A DNA stretch of 10,502 nt, from contig JALTEE010000100.1 in the NCBI GenBank assembly GCA_027007865.1, forward strand, positions 1 to 10,502. Direction: 5' to 3'. The notes under the pieces were generated by a model that made no database searches, had not been told where the DNA came from, and saw only the letters and a list, made by a program, of their open reading frames with translations. The translations under genes and the position numbers were made by a program. This document shows positions 1 to 5,736 of the stretch, one piece after another. The stretch's first letter is position 1. The number at the start of each line of letters is the position of its first letter. The stretch is from a bacterium. Its GTDB lineage: Bacteria > UBP14 > UBA6098 > B30-G16.

Positions 1-132
1 TAATATAATAATAAGAAAAGATCTTTAATCTCGAATTTCGGCGAAATTAAATATCTCATAATATTTCCCATTGATAATTCTTTCCCGAGCAGTCGGGATT
101 GCATCGGTTTTTCATAATTAGGAGGTGTTCTT

Positions 133-2274
133 ATGAAACGGTTTATCGCACTACTCGCACTCCTTGCGTTATTTGCAGGGCTGTCTTTTGGTGCGCCAGT
201 GTCGATGCTCGAAGTATCGAGAATCGACATCAATCCCACCGTTGCCGTCGATGCAGACGGTCAAGTGGTATATGCAGGTGTCGGCGGAGCGCTCAATATT
301 TACAACATTTACCAGCGCGATTTCCCGCAACTGATGGGAACTATCGAAGGGCATTCGAGCAGGATAAAGTGTATTGTCGTGCAAGATGAGAAACTCTTCG
401 TGCTGTGGGAAAAAGAAGGTTTGGAAATTTACGACATCACGGACAAATATCTCCCTGTGTTTCTTGGAAAATTTTCTTCGGATAACGACGAGCGCTTCAA
501 ACGATTTACGACACTCGACCTCGATGGACAGACGGCATACATCGGCGGAGAAAACTTTGTCGCTTCTATCGATGTGAGCCAGCCGCTATCTCCAACACTT
601 TTGAACTATGCGAGTTTGAACTGTGCACCGATGAAAATCGATTTCCATAAAAATAAACTTTATATCGCAGCAGGCAAACTCGGACTCGGAGCGATGTTTG
701 TGCCGAATCCGAAACATTTTCAATTTATCGGTTCGCAGCGAGGATTATATACAACTGTGAAGGGATATAAAAATTTGATTTTCTACGGCAGGCTCGACGA
801 GCCAAGACCTGGCGAACAGACCATTTTCGGGAAACATCTTTTCAGTTTTCCGTTCAAATCACCGACTGTGGTGAAAATTGCCGACGATGTGATTTATGCT
901 GGTGGACTCGCTAATTTCGCAATATATAATCTTCCCCAAAATTCATCGAACCCGCAACTTATATGGAATTTGCCCAATATGCCCACGCTCGACTGCGTTC
1001 TGCACGACAAAATCGCATATCTCGCGAATAGTTATAAAGGATTATCGGCATTCGATGTTTCAGATATTAGCAGTCCTGCTGAAATCGGCAGACTCGAAAC
1101 TTTCGATGTTCCCCGAAGAGCGTGTATTACCGGCAACAAATTATATGTTGCTGCGGGAGTTTCTGGCGTGGTCGAATTCGATGTGTCCACTCCCGAATAT
1201 CCCGAATTTATCGGCAGACTCGCCGCCGACAAACTGCACACCGTTTGGGATGTGAAGCAATTCAACAATGACATTTATGTTCTCGGTGCAAGGGATGGTT
1301 TTATAAACAACATCTTCGTCGAACGATACGATGCTGACGGAAACTGGCTTGCAGAATATCCAATTGCCCGAGTCGATAATCTCGACCCGATTGGAGAATT
1401 ATCTTTCAGTGAAAAGTATTGCGCTGTAAGTCTCGGCAGAGAGGGAATTGTTTTGATGCACAATAACGACGGCGCACTTGATGCAGGATATTCGTTGCGT
1501 AATTTCGCCGTTCAGTTCTGCGATATCGAAATCCGTGGTGGAATGCTGTATGCGAGTGACTATCACGGCGGATACCACATCTATCGCATCGACGAAGGAA
1601 TGCCATATCTTGTCGGATATTTGCAGACGAGCACCGACGGCGGAAACGGAATCGTTTTGAAAGATAAATATTTACTCGCAGCGGACGGTCCCGAAGGACT
1701 TACTGTAATCGATGTTGGCGACCCGAAGTATCCCGAAAAAATCGCCAACTATCCAACCGTCTGGGGAACGGACATCGCTATCAGCGGGAATTATGCGTTT
1801 TTATCCGATGGACAGGGAGCGTGCAAAGTATTCGACATTTCGAATTTGCCCGATGTCGAGCAGGTCGCCGAACTACCCGACAACGGATATTGGACACACA
1901 TATACACCAATGGCGATATGATTTACGGCATCGACCAGTTCTTCGGGGTATATATTTACGAACTGCGCACCGAAGAAAGCACACTCGCACGGAAAGTTCC
2001 TGCAAAACCCGACCAGACGACCATCGTTCAGGCGTATCCGAACCCGTTCAATGCGGAAACGAGCATTTCCTTCTCGCTCGCCGACAAAACCGATGCGGAA
2101 CTTTCTATATTCGATGCAACAGGCAGAAAAGTTTCCACATTGATTGCCGACAAGCTCCCGGCGGGAAAATACACGATGAAGTGGGATGCGGAAAACTTTT
2201 CCAGCGGAACATATTTTGCAATCCTAAAAACTCCCGACAAGCAGGTCGAGCAAAAATTGACGCTGATTAAATAA
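133..2274 (+). CDS. Secreted LVIVD-repeat beta-propeller protein with C-terminal YPNPFN sorting-like domain
   Basis: The 713-aa product starts with a clear signal peptide: Lys2-Arg3, a hydrophobic run to about residue 19, and likely cleavage near LSFG-A. The ATG is supported by AGGAGGTG at 120-127, 5 nt upstream. The middle is made of LVIVD-type propeller blades ending in a strand of the form LxxxDVSxPxxPxxIG; examples start at residues 97 (LEIYDITDKYLP), 304 (LSAFDVSDISSP), 346 (VVEFDVSTPEYP), 523 (LTVIDVGDPKYP) and 564 (CKVFDISNLP). From V632 to the end there is an Ig-like tail beginning VQAYPNPFN, with IFDATGRKV, LPAGKYTMKWD and SGTYFAIL. This matches the FlgD-like/Por-type C-terminal sorting domain of FCB-group surface proteins. 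The family is known as extracellular; the specific role is unknown. It appears monocistronic, with a terminator 57 nt downstream. No catalytic motif is seen, so a structural or binding role is only an inference. Confidence 0.93.
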   Translation: MKRFIALLALLALFAGLSFGAPVSMLEVSRIDINPTVAVDADGQVVYAGVGGALNIYNIYQRDFPQLMGTIEGHSSRIKCIVVQDEKLFVLWEKEGLEIYDITDKYLPVFLGKFSSDNDERFKRFTTLDLDGQTAYIGGENFVASIDVSQPLSPTLLNYASLNCAPMKIDFHKNKLYIAAGKLGLGAMFVPNPKHFQFIGSQRGLYTTVKGYKNLIFYGRLDEPRPGEQTIFGKHLFSFPFKSPTVVKIADDVIYAGGLANFAIYNLPQNSSNPQLIWNLPNMPTLDCVLHDKIAYLANSYKGLSAFDVSDISSPAEIGRLETFDVPRRACITGNKLYVAAGVSGVVEFDVSTPEYPEFIGRLAADKLHTVWDVKQFNNDIYVLGARDGFINNIFVERYDADGNWLAEYPIARVDNLDPIGELSFSEKYCAVSLGREGIVLMHNNDGALDAGYSLRNFAVQFCDIEIRGGMLYASDYHGGYHIYRIDEGMPYLVGYLQTSTDGGNGIVLKDKYLLAADGPEGLTVIDVGDPKYPEKIANYPTVWGTDIAISGNYAFLSDGQGACKVFDISNLPDVEQVAELPDNGYWTHIYTNGDMIYGIDQFFGVYIYELRTEESTLARKVPAKPDQTTIVQAYPNPFNAETSISFSLADKTDAELSIFDATGRKVSTLIADKLPAGKYTMKWDAENFSSGTYFAILKTPDKQVEQKLTLIK

Positions 2275-2331
2275 AAAAGGACATAGTAGAATAAAGTTCG
2301 TATTGTAAAATAAGATTTTTCTACTCAATTA

Positions 2332-2364
2332 AACGGAGCCCTATAAATTTGGCTCCGTTTTTTT
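2332..2364 (+). terminator. Intrinsic terminator after the LVIVD protein gene
   Basis: A perfect 9-bp stem (AACGGAGCC at 2332-2340, GGCTCCGTT at 2351-2359) encloses a 10-nt loop. It runs straight into seven T residues (2358-2364). This is a textbook rho-independent terminator 57 nt after the stop codon, and it isolates the upstream gene from the isomerase gene. Confidence 0.93.
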
Positions 2365-2386
2365 ATCCGTTTTTTGTAATTTTTCC

Positions 2387-2415
2387 TTGTTTTTATCTGC
2401 ATTCTTTCTTAAAAT
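2387..2415 (+). promoter_or_regulatory. Candidate sigma-70 promoter for the cyclophilin lipoprotein gene
   Basis: TTGTTT (2387-2392) and TAAAAT (2410-2415) are separated by exactly 17 nt. The -10 box matches the consensus at 5 of 6 positions and the -35 box at 3 of 6. The site lies just after the upstream terminator, in AT-rich DNA. A transcript from here would start near 2422 and carry the whole palindromic element at 2446-2582 in its 5' leader. The call rests on consensus matching by eye only. Confidence 0.4.
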
Positions 2416-2445
2416 AAAACATCTGTGAAAAATTGTTTCCACATT

Positions 2446-2582
2446 ATGAGTCCTGCAAAATAGGTTTGTAATGTCGTTGTGAGAAATCCCACTCGGACAA
2501 AACGGCAATCTCTTTATTTACAATCAATCGAGATTGCTTCGTTTCACTCGCAATGGCAAAATTTCTTGTTTTGCGGTGGCCA
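2446..2582. mobile_element. MITE-like palindromic element, copy A (137 bp)
   Basis: The element starts ATGAGTCCTGCAAAATA and ends TTGCGGTGGCCAT. It is flanked by TTCCACATT (2437-2445) and TTCCACACT (2583-2591), an 8-of-9 match that looks like a slightly decayed 9-bp target-site duplication. Internal inverted pairs include GGCAATCTC against GAGATTGCT, and TGTCGTTGTGAG against CTCGCAATGG, so the whole element can fold into a long imperfect hairpin. It is clearly homologous to copy B (3610-3760) but about 14 bp shorter in the left half, and its right terminus is more diverged. It holds no coding region and so would need a transposase supplied in trans. It ends 15 nt upstream of the isomerase's AGGAGG ribosome binding site. 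The IS family of origin cannot be named from the window. Confidence 0.8.
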
Positions 2583-2608
2583 TTCCACACTGAAAAAGGA
2601 GGAAAAAA

Positions 2609-3223
2609 ATGAGGAGGTTTATCTTGATGCTTATCTCGTTATCGCTGCTTGCGGGATGTAATGAGACGGCGAAAAAATCGAAACCTGCGGAAGCGGCAAA
2701 ACCTGTGACAAAACCCGCAGCATCCACAACAACCACAAATGCGGGAGACCGCCCTGTCGTAGTTCTCGAAACAGATTACGGCGATATCGAAATCGAGCTA
2801 CGCCCCGACAAGGCTCCTAAAACGGTTGCGAATTTCCTGAAATTAACAAAAGATGGATTTTATAACGGTTTGACATTTCATCGCGTTATACCTGGTTTTG
2901 TCATTCAAGGCGGTGACCCAGAAGGCACGGGTAGAGGTGGTCCTGGATATACAATTCCTGCGGAAATCACGGATTTGAAACACACACCAGGCGCTGTGGC
3001 AACAGCAAGACTGCCCGACCAAGTTAATCCGCAAAAAGCATCATCGGGAAGCCAGTTCTATATCGCGCTGGGAACATTGCAAAATCTCGATGGCAAATAC
3101 ACGGTTTTCGGATATGTTACGAAAGGAATGGCTGTCGCACAGAAAATAGCATCGGTAAAGCGGGATGCACACGATAAACCACTGACGCCAATTCACATCA
3201 AAAAAGCGTATGTGAAGAAATAA
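2609..3223 (+). CDS. Cyclophilin-type peptidyl-prolyl cis-trans isomerase, lipoprotein
   Basis: This enzyme isomerises Xaa-Pro bonds and so assists protein folding, here probably at the periplasmic face of a membrane. Residues 1-17 form a lipoprotein signal (MRRF, hydrophobic core, lipobox LLAGC with Cys17). A Lys/Ala/Thr/Pro-rich linker of about 30 residues follows, then the cyclophilin domain at about 49-203. Visible signatures are the active-site stretch starting FHRVIPGFVIQGGDP at F90 (Arg92, Phe97 and Gln100 match the catalytic residues of the family), GSQFYIALG near 147, and LDGKYTVFGYV near 160. AGGAGG at 2597-2602 is 6 nt before the chosen ATG. A second in-frame ATG at 2627 also has AGGAGG upstream, but it would shorten the signal peptide. 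At 204 aa the length is normal for a secreted cyclophilin. The gene lies directly behind MITE copy A. The family is certain; the client proteins are unknown. Confidence 0.93.
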   Translation: MRRFILMLISLSLLAGCNETAKKSKPAEAAKPVTKPAASTTTTNAGDRPVVVLETDYGDIEIELRPDKAPKTVANFLKLTKDGFYNGLTFHRVIPGFVIQGGDPEGTGRGGPGYTIPAEITDLKHTPGAVATARLPDQVNPQKASSGSQFYIALGTLQNLDGKYTVFGYVTKGMAVAQKIASVKRDAHDKPLTPIHIKKAYVKK

Positions 3224-3247
3224 AAAAGAAGCGGCAAAAGCGCTTCT
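3222..3247 (-). terminator. Intrinsic terminator reading minus strand (end of the small membrane-peptide gene)
   Basis: AGAAGCG (3227-3233) and CGCTTCT (3241-3247) form a 7-bp stem with a 7-nt loop. Read on the minus strand, the stem is followed by six T residues (3227-3222), which is good terminator form. On the plus strand the stem follows the isomerase stop codon but is trailed only by AATTTGG, so it is weaker there. It lies about 70 nt past the stop of the minus-strand 42-aa ORF and supports transcription of that gene. It may also help end the convergent isomerase transcript. Confidence 0.75.
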
Positions 3248-3317
3248 AATTTGGAACAAAATTTATCGCCGGATTAAAATTCTATTAGCAATGAATTGCT
3301 CGATAAGTGCAGATTTT

Positions 3318-3446
3318 CTATCCCATCAAACCGGATATAATTCCCCACATTGTCGCGCCCCATACGAACAATCCTGCGAGCCAGGCAACAGTTACGATAA
3401 AATCGCAAATGTAGTCCCATAGTGTTCTGTGAATTATGTGTTGCAT
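3318..3446 (-). CDS. Small hydrophobic single-helix membrane peptide (42 aa), unknown function
   Basis: This short ORF encodes a peptide beginning MQHIIHRTLWDYICDF and ending WGIISGLMG. Residues 16 to about 41 are almost wholly hydrophobic and rich in Trp, Gly and Val, consistent with one transmembrane helix; His3, His6, Arg7, Asp11 and Asp15 mark a polar N-terminal end. AGGAGGTG (minus strand, 3458-3451) stands 4 nt before the ATG and is among the strongest ribosome binding sites in the window. A T-tailed hairpin at 3247-3222 follows the stop. It is flanked by plus-strand genes: convergent with the isomerase and divergent from the PLP enzyme. I do not recognise a family. A regulatory small membrane protein or a type I toxin-like peptide are both possible. 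The coding call rests on the binding site, composition and terminator. Confidence 0.68.
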   Translation of the reverse strand: MQHIIHRTLWDYICDFIVTVAWLAGLFVWGATMWGIISGLMG

Positions 3447-3458
3447 CGTGCACCTCCT

Positions 3459-3609
3459 GAACCAAATCGAACGGTTTTTAATAGGTTTTCAATCTTTTCA
3501 CTATCGATAGAGCAATCATTGTGCCAAAGTTATATAGTTATTAAAATCGGGCTCGGAAAACCCTAAAAAAATAGTTAGAACTTATTACCCCCAATTATAA
3601 CAACACTTT
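3459..3609. promoter_or_regulatory. Divergent intergenic region with candidate promoter elements
   Basis: This AT-rich stretch separates the minus-strand small-peptide gene from MITE copy B and must hold promoters for both directions. For the plus strand, TATAAC at 3596-3601 could be a -10 box, but no good -35 is spaced correctly. For the minus strand, TTGGCA followed 16 nt later by GATAGT is a weak pair. A perfect 10-bp palindrome, CTATCGATAG (3501-3510), lies within that minus-strand candidate and could be an operator. None of these is strong. No gene is seen here. Confidence 0.25.
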
Positions 3610-3760
3610 ATGAGTCCTGCAAATAGCTTTGTAATGTCATTGCGAGGAGTCTCGCCCAAGCGGGATAAATTACGCGACGCGGCAATCTCTTTATTTACAA
3701 CCAATCGAAATTGCTTCGTTTCGCTCGCAACGACAAAATTTCTTATTTTGCAGGAGCCAT
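3610..3760. mobile_element. MITE-like palindromic element, copy B (151 bp) with exact 9-bp target-site duplication
   Basis: This is the better-preserved copy. CAACACTTT occurs at 3601-3609 and again at 3761-3769, an exact 9-bp duplication. The left terminus reads ATGAGTCCTGCAAATA and the right terminus, on the opposite strand, ATGGCTCCTGCAAAATA. The inverted similarity continues inward to about 37 nt on each side (3610-3646 and 3724-3760), both arms reaching TGTC(A/G)TTGCGAG. The centre holds a second pair, GCAATCTC against GAAATTGC, around an AT-rich loop. No ORF is present. It lies in the same orientation as copy A and ends 13 nt before the AAGGAGA ribosome binding site of the PLP-enzyme gene, so it sits in or next to that gene's leader. 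Confidence 0.86.
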
Positions 3761-3784
3761 CAACACTTTTTGTAAGGAGATGCT

Positions 3785-5239
3785 ATGATAGACCTTTCAG
3801 TCAATGAGCAACAATTGAAGCGAACCGCGCAGCGATGTCGCGAAAAAGGGATTATAGTTCCGACATTTGCGCAAATGAAAAATCCCGAACTCGTTCCACA
3901 AAAAATCAAAGATGAATTGAGAAATATCGGGCTGTGGGATATTCACCCTCGAAATCTGTTTCGCATCACTTGGAAGAACGAGCCCGTTCCGAGTGGCGGC
4001 GGATACGATGGCGTGAATTATATGGTCATTCCGCCCGAACTTTCCGGAGTGCCTGCAAAGATAATCGCGCTCGTCGGGAAATGGTTTCCTACGGGAGCGC
4101 ACAAAGTCGGTGCGACATTCGGCTGTCTCGCCCCGAGACTTGTTACGGGGCAGTTTGACCCGACATATCAAAAAGCGGTATGGCCTTCGACAGGAAATTA
4201 TTGTCGTGGTGGCGCTTATGTTGCTGCGCTGCTCGGATGTCAATCTATTGCCATTTTGCCGGAAGAGATGTCTCGCGAGCGCTTCGAGTGGTTAAAGAAA
4301 GTCGCGGGGGAAGTTATCGCTACGCCCGGATGCGAAAGTAATGTCAAAGAAATTTTCGATAAATGTTGGGAACTGCGCAAAACACGCGACGATATCGTTA
4401 TTTTCAACCAATTCGATGAATTTGGAAATCATCTGTGGCATTATGAAGTTACGGGCAGCGCGATGGAGGAAGTTCTCGACGAACAGGACGGCGAATATTT
4501 TGGCGTCGTGCTATCGTCGGGCTCATCGGGAACAATGGGTTGCGGAGATTATTTAAAAGAGAAATATCCAGCATCGAAAATCGCTGTCGGAGAAGCGCTC
4601 CAATGCCCGACAATTCTGCTCAACGGATACGGTGGACACAGAATCGAAGGCATCGGAGACAAGCATATCCCTTGGATACACAATGTGCGGAACACGGATA
4701 TGGCAATCGCTGTGGATGACGACCACACAATCCGATTGATGCGCCTGTTCAACGAGCCCGCCGGGAAAAAATTCCTGAAATCGCAAAATGTGCCCGATGA
4801 AATCGTAAATAATCTCGACCTGCTCGGAATATCGTCTATCGGAAATCTTATCGCAGCAATAAAGTTCGCAAAATATTACGAGCTAACGAGCGACGATATT
4901 GTGATGACCGTGTTCACCGATTCGATGGAGCTATACGATTCCCGAATGAGAGAACAGCACGAAAAGCACGGCGAATATCGAGAAATCGACGCGGCAAAAG
5001 ATTTCGATTTAGCGATGAACTTTTCCACAGACAATATGCTCGAACTGCGCCACTACGATAAAAAACGAATTCACAATTTGAAATATTACACATGGATAGA
5101 GCAGCAGGGCAAAGCACTTTCCGAACTAAATGCGCAGTGGGATGACTATAAAAACTACTGGGGCGAACTCCATCGCATCGCACCGAAAATAGACGAGAAA
5201 ATAATGCAATTCAACGAGATGGTTGGGACGATAAAATAA
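3785..5239 (+). CDS. Fold-type II PLP-dependent enzyme, cysteine synthase/TrpB-like, substrate unknown
   Basis: The 484-aa protein has the order of motifs seen in beta-replacing/beta-eliminating PLP enzymes. TGAHKVGATFG contains Lys107, the probable Schiff-base lysine. STGNYCRGGAYVAALLGC from Ser135 resembles the substrate-carboxylate loop (TSGNTG in cysteine synthases). SSGSSGTMGCGDYLKEKYP from Ser244 is the probable phosphate-binding Gly/Ser loop. GGHRIEGIGDKHIP near 284 matches the family's (P)HKIQGIG block. It is far longer than CysK (about 310 aa), with about 60 extra residues before the core and about 130 after it. The tail, rich in Tyr, Trp and charged residues, resembles no domain I know. 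AAGGAGA (3774-3780) lies 4 nt before the ATG. No sulfur or tryptophan genes are nearby, so context does not reveal the substrate. Cysteine or serine chemistry is a family-based inference only. Confidence 0.85.
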   Translation: MIDLSVNEQQLKRTAQRCREKGIIVPTFAQMKNPELVPQKIKDELRNIGLWDIHPRNLFRITWKNEPVPSGGGYDGVNYMVIPPELSGVPAKIIALVGKWFPTGAHKVGATFGCLAPRLVTGQFDPTYQKAVWPSTGNYCRGGAYVAALLGCQSIAILPEEMSRERFEWLKKVAGEVIATPGCESNVKEIFDKCWELRKTRDDIVIFNQFDEFGNHLWHYEVTGSAMEEVLDEQDGEYFGVVLSSGSSGTMGCGDYLKEKYPASKIAVGEALQCPTILLNGYGGHRIEGIGDKHIPWIHNVRNTDMAIAVDDDHTIRLMRLFNEPAGKKFLKSQNVPDEIVNNLDLLGISSIGNLIAAIKFAKYYELTSDDIVMTVFTDSMELYDSRMREQHEKHGEYREIDAAKDFDLAMNFSTDNMLELRHYDKKRIHNLKYYTWIEQQGKALSELNAQWDDYKNYWGELHRIAPKIDEKIMQFNEMVGTIK

Positions 5240-5349
5240 CCACGATAAAACAGAGAATTATTGCAAATCATTTTGAGCAGCTCACGAATCGTTTTGAGTC
5301 CCTACGACGCGGATTGTGTATTTGAAAATTAGGAAACCCAACACATAAC

Positions 5350-5470
5350 CCCCTCTGGATTCCCAATCGAGTTGGGAATGACACCGCAGCCCGTTTGTCA
5401 TTCCCGCGCTTTCAATTGTTATTTTTGCGTTTTATTTTGTTATTCCCGTGAAAACGGGAATCCAGAAGGG
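5350..5470. repeat. 121-bp palindromic repeat of ATTCCC-N8/9-GGGAAT hairpins (dRS3-like)
   Basis: The ends CCCCTCTGGATTCCC (5350-5364) and GGGAATCCAGAAGGG (5456-5470) are inverted repeats matching at 14 of 15 bases. Each end is itself a hairpin: ATTCCCAA-TCGAG-TTGGGAAT (5359-5379) and ATTCCCGT-GAAA-ACGGGAAT (5442-5461), the latter closed by a GNRA-type GAAA loop. GGGAATGACA (5374-5383) can also pair perfectly with TGTCATTCCC (5396-5405). The ATTCCC-N8-GGGAAT pattern resembles the dRS3 repeats of Neisseria and similar intergenic repeats in many phyla. No target-site duplication was found. Lying between convergent genes, it may help terminate the plus-strand PLP-enzyme transcript, which has no other clear terminator. 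Confidence 0.75.
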
Positions 5471-5483
5471 TGGGTGGTGGGGG
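5468..5483 (+). other. G-rich run with imperfect G-quadruplex potential
   Basis: The plus strand reads GGGTGGGTGGTGGGGG, with G-runs of 3, 3, 2 and 5. This allows a two-tetrad quadruplex, or a three-tetrad one only with a bulge. It abuts the palindromic repeat and is followed by the perfect 10-bp palindrome CCCTGCAGGG (5493-5502). No function can be assigned. Confidence 0.3.
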
Positions 5484-5519
5484 AGATATACGCCCTGCAG
5501 GGAAATAGTGTTTGGCAAA

Positions 5520-5588
5520 CTAATTTGAGCGACCGCCAGGAGCGACCTCAACGAACCGCGAAGCGTGGATGGTCAAGCGGAACGCTTG
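5520..5588. repeat. ~70-bp direct repeat, copy 1, ending in a CAAGCG-GAA-CGCTTG hairpin
   Basis: This unit begins CTAATTTGAGCGAC and ends with GGTCAAGCGGAACGCTTG (5571-5588), which recurs exactly at 5719-5736. The terminal hairpin has a 6-bp perfect stem and a GAA loop. Much of the intervening sequence also matches copy 2 (5667-5736): GGAGCGAC, GCGAAGCG and others, roughly three quarters identical by eye. Between the copies lies another GAA-loop hairpin, CACCC-GAA-GGGTG (5602-5614). Nothing here is coding. Confidence 0.65.
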
Positions 5589-5644
5589 CGAAGCACTGAA
5601 TCACCCGAAGGGTGTCAAAATGTTAAAATTGCTACAACACCGTT

Positions 5645-5664
5645 TCAAAAAGCCATAAGGCTTT
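5645..5664 (-). terminator. Intrinsic terminator at the end of the minus-strand gene block
   Basis: Read on the minus strand, AAAGCC-TTAT-GGCTTT (5664-5649) forms a 6-bp stem with a 4-nt loop, and its 3' arm continues into a run of five T residues (5651-5647). It lies 57 nt past the aminotransferase stop codon and is well placed to end the rpmE-to-aminotransferase unit. The stem is short, so efficiency may be modest. Confidence 0.6.
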
Positions 5665-5666
5665 CG

Positions 5667-5736
5667 CTAATCTGAGCGGACAGAATGGGAGCGACATCGA
5701 TGCACGGCGAAGCGCAAAGGTCAAGCGGAACGCTTG
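5667..5736. repeat. ~70-bp direct repeat, copy 2, running into the 3' end of the aminotransferase gene
   Basis: This unit starts CTAATCTGAGCGGAC and ends GGTCAAGCGGAACGCTTG (5719-5736), identical over the last 18 bases to copy 1. A third partial copy of just the hairpin, CGAGCG-GAA-CGCTTG (5738-5752, one G-T pair), follows directly. The stop codon of the minus-strand aminotransferase (5721-5723) lies in copy 2, and its last ten residues are encoded by the two hairpin copies (5724-5753). The unit is therefore partly coding. Confidence 0.65.

Noticed and set aside
83..98. Hairpin TCCCGA-GCAG-TCGGGA upstream of the first gene
   Set aside because: The stem is 6 bp without a T-tract directly after it and has no conserved riboswitch features. 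It could be the remnant of an upstream terminator or repeat, but it is too weak to annotate.
3274..3465. 63-aa minus-strand open frame over the small membrane-peptide gene
   Set aside because: It is in another frame, starts without a binding site and gives a mixed polar peptide. The strong AGGAGGTG fits the 3446 start instead.
5266..5298. Direct pair AATCATTTTGAG / AATCGTTTTGAG, 21 bp apart
   Set aside because: Two short imperfect copies only, with no flanking symmetry or association with a promoter. Chance similarity in AT-rich DNA is likely.
5372..5599. 75-aa plus-strand open frame in the convergent gap
   Set aside because: It is composed of translated repeat sequence (YSRENGNPE and SSGTLAKH stretches), with no binding site and no family resemblance.
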